Positions 55,185 through 64,000 of a DNA stretch of 64,000 nucleotides are shown here, in pieces. Source of the stretch: Alkalicoccobacillus plakortidis (GTDB taxonomy: Bacteria > Bacillota > Bacilli > Bacillales > Bacillaceae_D). Every line of letters starts with the position of its first letter. Position 1 is the first letter of the stretch. Where the stretch lies: NCBI RefSeq assembly GCF_023703085.1, contig NZ_JAMQJY010000001.1, positions 992,001-1,056,000 of the forward strand, in the 5' to 3' direction. The translations under genes and the position numbers were made by a program. Below the pieces are notes generated by a model that searched no databases, was not told where the DNA came from, and saw nothing but the letters and a program-made list of their open reading frames with translations.

Positions 55185-56441
55185 TTATAGTCGAATTACA
55201 TGATCAAATTCCTTTTTTATACGATTTCGCGTGTCTAACACTAAATTAGAGTGCTTAACTAAGCCGTCATAATCCAATTGACTATGATCTGTCAAAATGA
55301 CTGCTGCATCATAGTTTGCTAGGTTATCATAAATAAAACGAACACTTCTATATTTTTTCCCAAGTATTTGAATATCTTTTATATAGGGATCGTGAAAGTC
55401 TACTGTCCATCCACGATTAATCAATCGTTCCATAACAGGAATAGAAACGGATTCCCGCACATCGTTTACATCTTTTTTGTATGTTAGCCCCATTAATAGT
55501 ATACGTGGAGCTTTTTCTGGATATCCAAGCGCTTGCTCTAACCTCTCAACAACATACGATGGTTGTGCATCATTCACTTGTTTTGCCAAATCAATAAATG
55601 GGGTATCAAGATTTTCTTGATTCGCCTTCCATTTAAGATATAGTGGATCAACAGGAATACAGTGTCCTCCAATTCCTGGACCTGGATAATAAGGGGTAAA
55701 TCCATATGGTTTTGTACTAGCTGCATCGATAACTTGCCAGATATCAATTTTTAATTCATGACAGATTCGGCTCATTTCGTTCATAAATGAGATATTAATT
55801 AATCGTTGGGTATTTTCAAGTATCTTAGTCATCTCCGCTACACGAGTGCTATCAACTGGAACGAGCGACTTAAACGCTTTCCCATAGATTTTTTCAGCAA
55901 TTTTCAAACATTTTTTTGTTACGCCACTGACAACTTTTGGAATTTCGTGTAATGAGTAGTCTTGGTTACCTGGATCAATTCGTTCGGGTGAATACCCAAG
56001 AAAAATCTCTTCACCTACTCGTAAACCACTTTGCTCCAATAAGGGAACAAGAATATCTTCTGTTGTTCCAGGAAAAGTAGAGCTTTCCAAAACAACCAAT
56101 TGGCCTATACGCAAATGGGGAAGCATTGCTTTTGCCGCGGCCTCTAAATAACTCAAATCTGGATCTTGATGGTTACGTAATGGGGTCGGAACACAAAGAA
56201 TAACAGCCTCTACTGATTCAATCGCCTCAAAGGAGTCAGTAAAAACAAAACGTTTAGATGACGTTAATTTGATAATTTCTTTATCGGTGTAGTCTGATAA
56301 GTAGGATTTCCCATTTTCTAAACTCTCAATTTTTCGTTTATCTACATCAATACCAGTTACATGGTATCCACTTTTATGAAATAATGATGCCAATGGAAGC
56401 CCTACATATCCGAGTCCAATGACAGCAATCTGAATTGCCAT
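55185..56441 (-). CDS. UDP-N-acetylhexosamine 6-dehydrogenase (WbpA/TviB type)
   Basis: 418 residues. NAD-binding IAVIGLGYVGLPLA at 5-18, the active-site cysteine in GPGIGGHCIPVDP, and GLTYKKDVNDVRES. It oxidises C6 of a UDP-sugar to the uronate in two steps. The similarity is closest to UDP-GlcNAc/UDP-ManNAc dehydrogenases rather than plain UDP-glucose dehydrogenase. With the epimerase and the acetyltransferase it suggests an acetylated amino-uronic acid in the surface glycan. Confidence 0.88.
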   Translation of the reverse strand: MAIQIAVIGLGYVGLPLASLFHKSGYHVTGIDVDKRKIESLENGKSYLSDYTDKEIIKLTSSKRFVFTDSFEAIESVEAVILCVPTPLRNHQDPDLSYLEAAAKAMLPHLRIGQLVVLESSTFPGTTEDILVPLLEQSGLRVGEEIFLGYSPERIDPGNQDYSLHEIPKVVSGVTKKCLKIAEKIYGKAFKSLVPVDSTRVAEMTKILENTQRLINISFMNEMSRICHELKIDIWQVIDAASTKPYGFTPYYPGPGIGGHCIPVDPLYLKWKANQENLDTPFIDLAKQVNDAQPSYVVERLEQALGYPEKAPRILLMGLTYKKDVNDVRESVSIPVMERLINRGWTVDFHDPYIKDIQILGKKYRSVRFIYDNLANYDAAVILTDHSQLDYDGLVKHSNLVLDTRNRIKKEFDHVIRL

Positions 56442-56583
56442 TCCAGCAGCCCTTCTTTCAAATAATTAGAGTATCAATCTAACTATTGATATGTGGCTGA
56501 TCGTGGATTCGTTAAACCCAATAACCCTATTCATAAGAAGAAAAAGTAAATTAATGAACATGCCTACTAGACCAAAACTTTAT

Positions 56584-57279
56584 TTAACTTTTTACTCTTG
56601 CAGGATTTCCTACGGCCACTACTCGATCTGGAACATCTCTTGTAACAACTGCACCGGCTCCTACTACTGCATATTCACCAATCACAATGGCCGGTAAAAG
56701 GGTTGCATGATTCCCTATTTTTGCATGTGTCTTAATATGCGGACCTGTATGAGTTCCTTTACCACTCGCCATATATTTATCATTAGACATTGAACAACAC
56801 GGACCGATAAAGACATGGTCTTCGATAACGGTGTCAGCTGTCACATAACATCCAGTTTGGATCGTGACACTTTTTCCAATTCGTGTATTGGGTTCAATCA
56901 TTGCATGCCGCCCAATGATCGTAAAACGATCAATAAAAATTTGCTCACGGATACTGACATGATCTCCAATAAACACACCTTCTGCTAGTGAAAGGCCACG
57001 GTAAAGTGTGACATGACTACCTATCACAACTCCATTATCTATTAACAATGAAGGGAGATTTGTAGCAGGTTTTCTCGCCATCTTTTTATTCGAACCAGGT
57101 CTTTTCCCTAGGATGACGTGATCCCCTATTTCTACATCATCCCCAATGACTGTCCCCTCTTTAATAACGGCATGAGAACCAATTGTCACCCTATCTCCTA
57201 TTCGAACGCCCATTTCAATAACAGCATATTCTCCTACTTCAATATCTGTTCCAAAAATGACACTTGAATGTATCGCCAT
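56584..57279 (-). CDS. Hexapeptide-repeat acetyltransferase (WbpD/WlbB type)
   Basis: 231-residue left-handed beta-helix protein with many hexapeptide turns (VIEMGVRIGDRVTIGSHAVI, VIGDDVEIGDHVIL, ATLLPAIVIGEYAVVGAGAV). It resembles sugar N-acetyltransferases that acetylate 3-amino-uronic acids. It follows a glycosyltransferase by three bases. An aminotransferase and oxidoreductase expected for that pathway are not in the window. Confidence 0.85.
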   Translation of the reverse strand: MAIHSSVIFGTDIEVGEYAVIEMGVRIGDRVTIGSHAVIKEGTVIGDDVEIGDHVILGKRPGSNKKMARKPATNLPSLLIDNGVVIGSHVTLYRGLSLAEGVFIGDHVSIREQIFIDRFTIIGRHAMIEPNTRIGKSVTIQTGCYVTADTVIEDHVFIGPCCSMSNDKYMASGKGTHTGPHIKTHAKIGNHATLLPAIVIGEYAVVGAGAVVTRDVPDRVVAVGNPARVKS

Positions 57280-57282
57280 CGA

Positions 57283-58302
57283 TTAATCATTCCCCTTATA
57301 CACAGATTGATAAATCGTCGTTAATTTATTTATAACGGCACTAGAGTTGTGGTGTAATTCTACATATTCGCGCCCCTGTAAACCTAAAGCATGTCGTCTC
57401 CCTGAATCTATTAGCAACTCTTTTAGAATCGGTTTAATTGTATCTGGATTCGCTGATTGGATTGGAAGATCAGGTGGTAGCGTACTTAGCAAATCTGGAC
57501 GAATATAAGCAATGACCGGCTTTCCAAGCGCCATCGCTTCCACACTTAAATTGCCGTACATACCACACAGAATTTGATCAATAATGACGTCTGCATTTTG
57601 ATAAAGTCGAGTTGCTTCTTTGTGACTTGTATTCTCGATTAGTTGAAAGTCAAATTCAATCTCATTTTTCAGCTCCATAATCGCCTCTTCTATAGCAGAT
57701 GTTCCTTTGAATTCACGTTGTGACGGGGCATGCACAACTAAGGGGCGTGATTGATTGACGTCAGAATAGCGTGGAATATAATCATTCACATTACATAATC
57801 GTGGCAACACATATACAGGTACGCCTGTTTTCTCATAGTAAGGTTTTACGTATTTATACAGCTCATAATCCTGGACAATGGCCGCGTCAATCGATTGGGC
57901 AAATGTAATCAGATTGTCTTGAATCATATCATCTGGAAGAGATGACTCAGCGTTAACATATTGATTTTCATAGTCATCTCCTTTTTTGGCTAATACTCTT
58001 GTTCGAACATCGGTGCCTCTATGATGCATAATAACTTTTCCACCTTGTTCTTTAATCCATTTTAAGTCCCTGAAATCACCAATAAATGTACCGCTATTGT
58101 GGAAATGAAAAATATCAAAATACGAGATGGCTGCTAGTGCAACCTTTTGCATGTCATAGGAGTCAGTTGGGTACGTACCAGGATAGTCAAAGCTTGTTTG
58201 AAAGTAATTAAAGGCAGCTGAGATAAAGCCTTCCTCACGAAGTTTTGTGTTAATTAGACCTACTTGACCTGCAATTTCCATTGGCGCGTGGCAAATCTTC
58301 AA
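57283..58302 (-). CDS. Glycosyltransferase paralogue 1 (GT4-like)
   Basis: About 339 residues with a GT-B fold. Motifs shared with its two neighbours: MEIAGQVG, FHFHNSG, VIMHHRGTDVR, AIVQDYELY, VVHAPSQREFKGT and VIIDQILCGMYGNLSVEAMALGK. The start TTG 58302 is preferred because AAGGAGGG lies seven bases upstream and the paralogues begin at the same residue; an ATG nine codons earlier lacks a site. It is nine to ten bases downstream of paralogue 2. Confidence 0.87.
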   Translation of the reverse strand: MKICHAPMEIAGQVGLINTKLREEGFISAAFNYFQTSFDYPGTYPTDSYDMQKVALAAISYFDIFHFHNSGTFIGDFRDLKWIKEQGGKVIMHHRGTDVRTRVLAKKGDDYENQYVNAESSLPDDMIQDNLITFAQSIDAAIVQDYELYKYVKPYYEKTGVPVYVLPRLCNVNDYIPRYSDVNQSRPLVVHAPSQREFKGTSAIEEAIMELKNEIEFDFQLIENTSHKEATRLYQNADVIIDQILCGMYGNLSVEAMALGKPVIAYIRPDLLSTLPPDLPIQSANPDTIKPILKELLIDSGRRHALGLQGREYVELHHNSSAVINKLTTIYQSVYKGND

Positions 58303-58315
58303 TCTAGGTCCCTCC

Positions 58316-59302
58316 TTAAAGTTTTTCATAAATAACTTCTAAATTTTTGGCGATCTCATCTGCATTATGAAATGACTCTACAAATAAGCGAGATTGTTTA
58401 CCTGTCTCATGTCTAAGAACTGGATTAATGATGTATCTCTTTAATACATCGTATAAGGTTTCTGGCTTTGCTAAGACAATAGGGAAGTCTTCAGGTAAAT
58501 GACTGCGGACATCCTCTCGAATATTCGCCACAACGACCTTTCCAAGTGCCATGGCTTCCACACTTAACACTCCGTAAGTTCCACATAGTAGTTGGTCAAC
58601 AATAATATCCGCTTCTTTATAAAGTTCTAATGCTTCTTTATGACTTAGTTGTTCTACCTTTTTGTATTCAAAGTCAAAGCCTTCTAGTTTCAAACGATCA
58701 ATTGCTTCATGAACATATTTTGTGCCTTTAAACGCTTGATTGGTTGGTGCATGAACGATTAAAGGTCGTGTCTTTTCTACTGAAGGATAGTGAGGAGTAA
58801 ATTTTTCTGACTGACAGATAAGCGGAACGACGTGTACATTTTTATAATAATCCTTCACATAAGGTACCATTTCATAGTCCTGAACAATCGCTGTATCAAT
58901 AAATTGCGTGAGATACATCAGTCTTTCATGAATATATTCATCCGTATTGTAGCTAGGAGGAAGTGGATATGGGTTTAATTCGTTAACAGCTTTGACTGTT
59001 CTAACATCGTTACCCCAATGATGCATCACTAATTTCTTACCTAGTTTCTTTAACTGTGGCAGTTCTTCACCCTTAACAGTAAATGAGTTTCCATTATGGA
59101 AATGACAAACTTCTGCAAAGTTAACCAAAGGTAGCAGATGCTTATACAATTCATACGCATCAGTTGTCACAATATTATCTTGATAATTGAGGTACGTATG
59201 GAACCAATTAAATCCACTCACTTGATGACCATTTTTTCTTAACGCATCACACATCATGCCCATCTGTCCTGAGATTTCTGTTGGAATATGAACAATTCTC
59301 AA
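58316..59302 (-). CDS. Glycosyltransferase paralogue 2 (GT4-like)
   Basis: 328 residues. TEISGQMGMM at the N-terminus, CHFHNGNSF, LVMHHWGNDVR, AIVQDYEMV, LIVHAPTNQAFKGT, and the nucleotide-sugar site DIIVDQLLCGTYGVLSVEA. The start is TTG 59302 behind GGAGG. First gene of a minus-strand unit with paralogue 1 and the acetyltransferase. The HHWGNDVR motif seems to define this small family. Acceptor and sugar are unknown. Confidence 0.87.
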   Translation of the reverse strand: MRIVHIPTEISGQMGMMCDALRKNGHQVSGFNWFHTYLNYQDNIVTTDAYELYKHLLPLVNFAEVCHFHNGNSFTVKGEELPQLKKLGKKLVMHHWGNDVRTVKAVNELNPYPLPPSYNTDEYIHERLMYLTQFIDTAIVQDYEMVPYVKDYYKNVHVVPLICQSEKFTPHYPSVEKTRPLIVHAPTNQAFKGTKYVHEAIDRLKLEGFDFEYKKVEQLSHKEALELYKEADIIVDQLLCGTYGVLSVEAMALGKVVVANIREDVRSHLPEDFPIVLAKPETLYDVLKRYIINPVLRHETGKQSRLFVESFHNADEIAKNLEVIYEKL

Positions 59303-59454
59303 CGTACATTCCTCCGATCAATTTGCCTATATACCTTTTCTATGTCTATTCACTTACTGCATATTAGGTTAATGAAAGCTGTTATTCCATACGATTCATT
59401 TTTTTTAGAATGAATACATAAGCTGTAGGAGATATGAGGGAAGGTGGCGCGTAT

Positions 59455-60459
59455 ATGAGAGGTTTGTTAAAAGGAGAAAATATAGGAGTTCAAAATCATC
59501 TTGCGGTCATTAATATAGGAGGATTTGATGATCAGCAAACACGGTTGTGGAATGTGAAGGACCTTCGGCCAGCAGTGTCTTATCAATTAAACGGAGCAGA
59601 CGCAGGAGAAACGTATTTTAATGGTTTTATCTTTAGTCCTATTTCATCACGAGACGGTTCGTACATTCATCCCCTTTATGACGGATTTGGTGAGCGTTCA
59701 ATAGAACAGGACTGGCAACTATACCTAAATTATCTTTTTGAAAAAGAAACCAACCTTCACGCACTTGAATCCCTAGCTTCTACCAAGCTTGATATATGGA
59801 TTGGTTTACCTTATCCGCTAATAGGAGATACGATTTTTGGTACAGCAGGAACTGGTGTAGACATGGCTTTCGATTCGACGGCAACTCGTCTGACAGCGTT
59901 AAGTTGGTGGTATAAACAATTTGTTACTAAATGGCATGCTACTGGTTTTACAAAGCTTAAGCTTCAAGGATTCTATTGGATCAAAGAAGTGCTCAGTGAA
60001 AGTGACGAGGAATTAATTCAACAAATTAACAACCAAATCCATGCAGATGGATATAAAACGATGTGGCTACCTAATTACGGCGGATTCGGAGCCATGAAGC
60101 CTTGGAAAGGTGATCATCTAAAATTTGATGTGACGGCTGTAAACACTAATTATTATGGAAATACGATGATGGGAACCGAATGGATTAATCATGCTTGTAT
60201 GTTTTCAAATGTGTTTGGCTGTGGACTGCAATTGAACATTGGAAAAGGCTGGACGTTTAGTCCTTATCATGTGTATGATTTTTTGAATTTTGGCCTTCCA
60301 ACCCGCAATAACTATATAAACGATCATTTATTAGTTTTTTCTTTTTATAACTTAACCTTTAAGGAATTTGCTGAATCATCTCCAGCAGAATATCAACAAA
60401 TCCGCCATTTTATGAAAAAACAATATGTAGACCAAAGTTATCCTGGCAGGGCATATTAG
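59455..60459 (+). CDS. DUF4855 domain protein
   Basis: 334 residues without signal peptide or membrane helix. WQLYLNYLFEKETNLHALE, LDIWIGLPYPL, GFYWIKE, and GYKTMWLPNYGGFGAM recall DUF4855, a family of glycosidase-like barrels found in Bacillus surface and spore proteins. ATG 59455 lies seven bases after GAAGGTGG. It stands alone in the plus direction inside the glycosylation island. A role on the surface polymer is inferred from its location. Confidence 0.75.
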   Translation: MRGLLKGENIGVQNHLAVINIGGFDDQQTRLWNVKDLRPAVSYQLNGADAGETYFNGFIFSPISSRDGSYIHPLYDGFGERSIEQDWQLYLNYLFEKETNLHALESLASTKLDIWIGLPYPLIGDTIFGTAGTGVDMAFDSTATRLTALSWWYKQFVTKWHATGFTKLKLQGFYWIKEVLSESDEELIQQINNQIHADGYKTMWLPNYGGFGAMKPWKGDHLKFDVTAVNTNYYGNTMMGTEWINHACMFSNVFGCGLQLNIGKGWTFSPYHVYDFLNFGLPTRNNYINDHLLVFSFYNLTFKEFAESSPAEYQQIRHFMKKQYVDQSYPGRAY

Positions 60460-60513
60460 GAGACCGGAATAGCTTTTGTACTCAATAAAATAATAGAGTA
60501 ATGCCATCGCTCC

Positions 60514-60557
60514 GGACATACACTCCGCACCCGCAGGAGCAGTCTTCATGTATGTCC
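60514..60557. repeat. Inverted repeat, possible intergenic-repeat remnant
   Basis: GGACATACA (60514-60522) pairs perfectly with TGTATGTCC (60549-60557); the loop contains CCCGCAGGAG, a block also found in the larger intergenic repeat family. There is no T run, so it is not a standard terminator. Confidence 0.45.
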
Positions 60558-60839
60558 TACGCTTGTTTGGTTGATTCTTAAGTAAGGTAGAGTTATTTAT
60601 CGAATAGCGAAGTACCTTAAAAATTGAGTGTTTAATCCAAATTATTTGGCTTGATACTCATTCGTTTCGTAATGTAACAATTTCATTCCATGTTAATTTC
60701 CCAAAATGCTATTGATTTTTTTAAAAGTATAAATAAGTACATTTAGATTTTAAATATCTCCGTACCAAAACACTAAATTTAATAAGGTCGATAAAATATA
60801 CATTTATACACTATTAAAATTCTGAAACACTCTCTAAGC

Positions 60840-60985
60840 GGATGGGAAGGCAATGGCAGGTCGACTCCCTGTGAGAATTACAGGAAGGCTTGAAATGATT
60901 TAGCAAAGCCAAATTAGGCAGGCGACCGTCCAGCGAGACGTGCCCCATCCAAGGAGCGACTAGACTGCAGGTTCCCCTTCTTCTC
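60840..60985 (-). repeat. Degenerate GC-rich intergenic repeat, second copy
   Basis: On the minus strand it reads GTCGCTCCTTGGATGGGGC, ACGTCTCGC, GGTCGCC, then CACAGGGAGTCG. The start resembles the segment at 8520-8640 (CGTCGCTACCGGGATGCGGG), and the end resembles its GGAG block. GGATGGG and CCCATCC can pair. Confidence 0.45.
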
Positions 60986-61004
60986 ATATGTTTATGAAAA
61001 CCAA

Positions 61005-61041
61005 AAGACGGACGGTCCTGATGCGCAGGATCGTTCGTCTT
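61005..61041 (-). terminator. Terminator after the esterase gene
   Basis: AAGACGGACGGTCCTG pairs with CAGGATCGTTCGTCTT (two mismatches). Confidence 0.75.
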
Positions 61042-61081
61042 TATAATTTTATCCTTATATTTCTGTCCCAAGCTCAAATTT

Positions 61082-62039
61082 CTAGCATTCAAGCAGAAAT
61101 TGATAGATGAGATCTTGTTGACCTGGGAGGTGCTCGTGAGCAAAGTCAGGGTAGAGAACATAGCGTTTAGTACTTGTGATTTTATTGTAGGTTGCAAATT
61201 GAGTTGACGGTGGGCAGCTGTTATCCATTAACCCTACACCCATTAACACGTCTCCTTTTATTCGTTCAGCTAAGAATTGAATATCAATATATCCAAGTGT
61301 AGTAAAGAATTCTTTTTCACGTGAGTGTGTCGGATCAAATCGTCTGAAGTAGCTCTCAATCTCCTTATATGAGGAATTGGCTGCGTCAAGCTCCCACACT
61401 CTCTGATAATCACTTAAAAATGGATAATTAGGAGCTAACTTTTTAACAGAAGGTGCTAGTGCTCCACAAACTAGTGTTAATGCGCCACCTTGTGAGCTGC
61501 CAGTAGCCGTAATTCGTTCTGCATCAACTTCTTCAAGTTCCCCTGCAACACGTACTAATTGAGCCGTATCAAGAAAAACGTTTCGGAAAAATAATTGAGT
61601 TGGTTCTTGTACCCCACGAATAATGTGTCCATTTAAGGTATTACCTGTTACTTGTCCATTATCTTCAGATTTGCCCCCTTGGCCACGAACATCCATTGCA
61701 AGTACAGAAAAACCTGATGCTGCGTATCCTAATAAGCTTGACCACTCTGGTGAATGTCCAGAGTATCCATGAAAATGTAGAACAGCTTGGATGAGGTTCT
61801 TCAGAATGCAAAGGTTTTATGTATTTTGCATAAACTCGAGCCCCTCCCACTCCTGTAAAATAGAGATCATAGCATTCTGCGAGAGGTGTTTGGAACTCAC
61901 TCTTTTCTAATTTAACAGCAGGATCTGTTTGTTTTAGTTCGTCTAAGGCATCCTGCCAATATGTATCAAAATCGTCTGGACGTGGATTTATTCCTTTATA
62001 CACATTAAGTGCTTCAAGCGGCATATCTACAAATGACAT
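61082..62039 (-). CDS. CE7 acetyl xylan esterase / cephalosporin-C deacetylase, frameshifted as sequenced
   Basis: About 318 residues. An alpha/beta hydrolase that removes acetyl groups from sugars. HGYSGHSPEW, MDVRGQGG, the nucleophile serine in GSSQGGALTL, an Asp in GLMDNSCPPST and the His in FAHEHLPG are visible. Removing one base from CCAAGC (minus strand; 61785-61790) joins the halves via PHPAVLHFHGYSGHS. GGAG precedes the ATG, and a near-cre site lies about 20 bp upstream. Confidence 0.9.
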
Positions 62040-62060
62040 AGGTAATCATCTCCTTATTAT

Positions 62061-62074
62061 GTAAAGCGCTTTCA
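62061..62074 (-). promoter_or_regulatory. Near-cre site upstream of the esterase gene
   Basis: TGAAAGCGCTTTAC on the minus strand keeps the ideal cre core but ends AC rather than CA. It may allow CcpA control of the esterase. Confidence 0.5.
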
Positions 62075-62128
62075 ATAAAGTATAAACGAAACAGAGATAA
62101 ATGAGAACATTTTTCTCTGTTCAAAATT

Positions 62129-63118
62129 TTATAATGATGGAAGCGATTGATAAATGTCTAGGATCTGTTTGCTGACCACTTTACTGTCATGGTATTTCTC
62201 AACATACTCTCTTCCCTGTTGACCAATCTCTCCCCATTTTTGAGGAGACTCAACAAGTAATTTTATTTTCTCGTAGATGGTATCAGGATTTGCATTCACA
62301 ACTGGTGGAATCTCACTGAATTTTGATAAAAGGTCGTCTCGGACAAATGTGACAACTGGTTTTCCAAGTGACATGGACTCCACAGATAACAGTCCATACG
62401 AACCGCAAAGAATTTGATCTAAAATAATATCTGCTTCTTTGTATAACTCAACGGCTTTTTCATGATTCATATGTTCAATCCGTTTGTAACGGAAATGATG
62501 CGTTTCTTTTAATTTTTTTATCGCTCTTTCCACATGAACGGTCCCCTTAAAATATGGGTTTGTTGGTGCATGTACCAACAAAGGAATGTTCTTTGGTTTC
62601 GTTTCTACTTTTTGAATTTTTGATAAATCAATCGCAATTGGCACAACATGAACTCTTTTGTAATAATCCTTTACGTATTCATACACTTCATAATCCTGAA
62701 CGATTGCGTCCTCAATTACTGAACTAATTTGTTTTAATCGATAGTCCATTATGACGTTTGCAGGAGAATCCCCCGTATAGGCAAAAGGATTACGTTCTTT
62801 AGCCATTTCATGAAAACGTACATCATTGCCCCAATGGTGCATGACTGCTTTTTTTCCGCTCCCTTTTAATCTCTGGAGGTCACTATAATCTTCCTTTAGT
62901 GATTGTGCATAATGAAAATGGAAGAGATCATGATGGTCGATTAACTCATCTGATTTATTTGCTATTTGATGCTTCTCCATGTATTGAAGATGATCTTCAT
63001 AACCTAAATAAGATTGAAACGTATTGTAACTATTTACCTCGTGACCTAACTGTTTAAATTCGCCTGCCATAATTCCCATCTGACCAGCGATTTCGGTGAT
63101 CCCTTGAAGAATCTTCAT
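62129..63118 (-). CDS. Glycosyltransferase paralogue 3 (GT4-like)
   Basis: 329 residues. TEIAGQMGIM, FHFHYAQ, AVMHHWGNDVR, AIVQDYEVY, LLVHAPTNPYFKGT and DIILDQILCGSYGLLSVES match paralogues 1 and 2. The ATG follows AGGAGG and overlaps the epimerase stop. Its upstream partner is an NAD-dependent sugar epimerase, so it probably uses the product of that enzyme. Confidence 0.88.
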   Translation of the reverse strand: MKILQGITEIAGQMGIMAGEFKQLGHEVNSYNTFQSYLGYEDHLQYMEKHQIANKSDELIDHHDLFHFHYAQSLKEDYSDLQRLKGSGKKAVMHHWGNDVRFHEMAKERNPFAYTGDSPANVIMDYRLKQISSVIEDAIVQDYEVYEYVKDYYKRVHVVPIAIDLSKIQKVETKPKNIPLLVHAPTNPYFKGTVHVERAIKKLKETHHFRYKRIEHMNHEKAVELYKEADIILDQILCGSYGLLSVESMSLGKPVVTFVRDDLLSKFSEIPPVVNANPDTIYEKIKLLVESPQKWGEIGQQGREYVEKYHDSKVVSKQILDIYQSLPSL

Positions 63119-64000
63119 TCATGACCTCCTATCAACCAGTCATGTGTTTGTTTAATACCTTTTTCCATTGTGTATGCTGGTTTCCATTCTAATAATTGAG
63201 TTGTTTTTTTAATCTCAAGGCATCTTCTATCAATCGTATCAACGGTTCTTTTTGTGGCAAATTGCTGTTTTACATTTGTATCTCCAAACACTTTACCGAT
63301 CTCAGTTGATAGGGCAAGAATACTTGTTTCAATGCCTGTTGCTACGTTAAACGTTTCGCCTATAGCTTCTTGTCGTTCTGCAGCTAATAAAATAACCTGT
63401 ATTGCGTCTTCTATATAAGTGAAATCACGTGTTTGACTTCCATCTCCATAGATCGTCATGGGTAAACCAGCTAGTCTTGCCTCAAAGAACTTGGCAACTA
63501 CACCACAATACGGATTCGTCGCAACCTGACCAGGTCCATATACATTTGAAAGTCTTAAAATGGTTACAGGAACTTGATGTAGAGAATAGAAAACTTGTGC
63601 ATACTGCTCCGCGCCAAATTTGCTAGCTGCATAAGGCATGCGAATTTTAATCTTATCTAGTGGCGTAGGAAGCACATCCGCGTCACCATAAACAGAAGCC
63701 GTGGATGTGTACACAAATCGCGATACATTCTTTCCATTTTTTCGAATTTGTTCTAACAGCGTATAAGCTCCTCGTAAATTCACTTCAAAATCCTCTTTCA
63801 TATCGGTTACAGATAAGACCAAATTTCGGCAGGCAATATGAAAAACAGTATCAATATCTGGCAAGATTTTTTCTAATAGTTGTTCATTTAATATACTATC
63901 TTCAATAAACGTAATCTTAGGTGAATCAGGTATTTCCGCTTGATTTCCAGTTGATAAATCATCAATGATTGTTATTTTTTTTGCTTTATGAAGCAAGGCA
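63115..64000 (-). CDS. NAD-dependent nucleotide-sugar epimerase, cut by the window edge
   Basis: At least 294 residues of an extended SDR. The glycine-rich TGGAGFIG start is missing because the gene enters from the right edge; the visible part begins LLHKAKKITIIDDLSTGNQ. FVYTSTASVYGD, MPYAASKFGAEQYA (Tyr/Lys pair) and LRLSNVYGPGQ follow. A TTG near the edge could be read as a start, but the family needs about 20 more residues. It overlaps paralogue 3 by four bases. Confidence 0.88.
   Translation of the reverse strand, partial: ALLHKAKKITIIDDLSTGNQAEIPDSPKITFIEDSILNEQLLEKILPDIDTVFHIACRNLVLSVTDMKEDFEVNLRGAYTLLEQIRKNGKNVSRFVYTSTASVYGDADVLPTPLDKIKIRMPYAASKFGAEQYAQVFYSLHQVPVTILRLSNVYGPGQVATNPYCGVVAKFFEARLAGLPMTIYGDGSQTRDFTYIEDAIQVILLAAERQEAIGETFNVATGIETSILALSTEIGKVFGDTNVKQQFATKRTVDTIDRRCLEIKKTTQLLEWKPAYTMEKGIKQTHDWLIGGHE

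Larger units (their letters stand above)
60460..61004. other. Gene-free interval with repeat remnants
   Basis: About 540 bp without a credible gene. It contains two structured GC-rich segments listed separately, separated by AT-rich sequence. Confidence 0.6.

Overview
The window is chromosomal DNA from a spore-forming member of the Bacillaceae, probably an alkaliphilic or halotolerant Bacillus relative. The evidence is long stretches of gene order matching the Bacillus subtilis yqh/yqg/comG region (aroD, efp, papA, yqhR-yqhQ-yqhP-yqhO, mntR, lipM, yqhL, gcvT-gcvPA-gcvPB, yqhH-yqhG, yqgX, yqgY, yqzE, comGG-comGA), AGGAGG-type ribosome binding sites, CcpA-type cre sites, spore photoproduct lyase and BclA-like collagen proteins.

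Layout. 1-8.5 kb: shikimate/EF-P/Yqh genes, the manganese regulator MntR, spore photoproduct lyase and D-amino acid aminotransferase. 8.5-10.6 kb: a degenerate intergenic repeat next to an IS110-family element. 10.6-19.2 kb: an SDR oxidoreductase and a HelD-type helicase, lipoate transfer, a rhodanese, and a YkoGH-like two-component system with two PepSY proteins. 19.3-28.4 kb: a Cys-rich pentapeptide protein, the glycine cleavage operon behind a glycine riboswitch, a SNF2 helicase and small Yqg proteins. 28.5-35.6 kb: the comG competence pseudopilus genes, split in two by a CstA transporter gene and nine tRNA genes. 35.6-43.8 kb: tRNA-Gln, a UvrD-like helicase, an HD hydrolase, a tartrate/malate-to-glycerate module and an AGCS symporter. 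43.9-64 kb: a surface-glycan island with two collagen-like proteins (one about 1520 residues), several glycosyltransferases including three paralogues, nucleotide-sugar enzymes, a DUF4855 protein and a CE7 esterase.

The most striking sequence-level signal concerns frameshifts. Thirteen protein genes are broken by small indels, and one tRNA has lost a base. Thirteen of these fifteen defects fall at one short motif, 5'-CCAGC-3' (usually read as CCAAGC, on either strand). Removing the extra base restores well-conserved proteins each time. This is most easily read as a systematic sequencing or consensus error, perhaps at a modified motif, so the genes are probably intact in the cell. They are listed here as CDS with the defect noted.

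The best biological candidates are the split comG operon with several non-canonical start codons, the collagen/glycosyltransferase island, and the tartrate-to-glycerate module with a perfect palindromic operator. No CRISPR array, prophage or recognisable defence island was seen.
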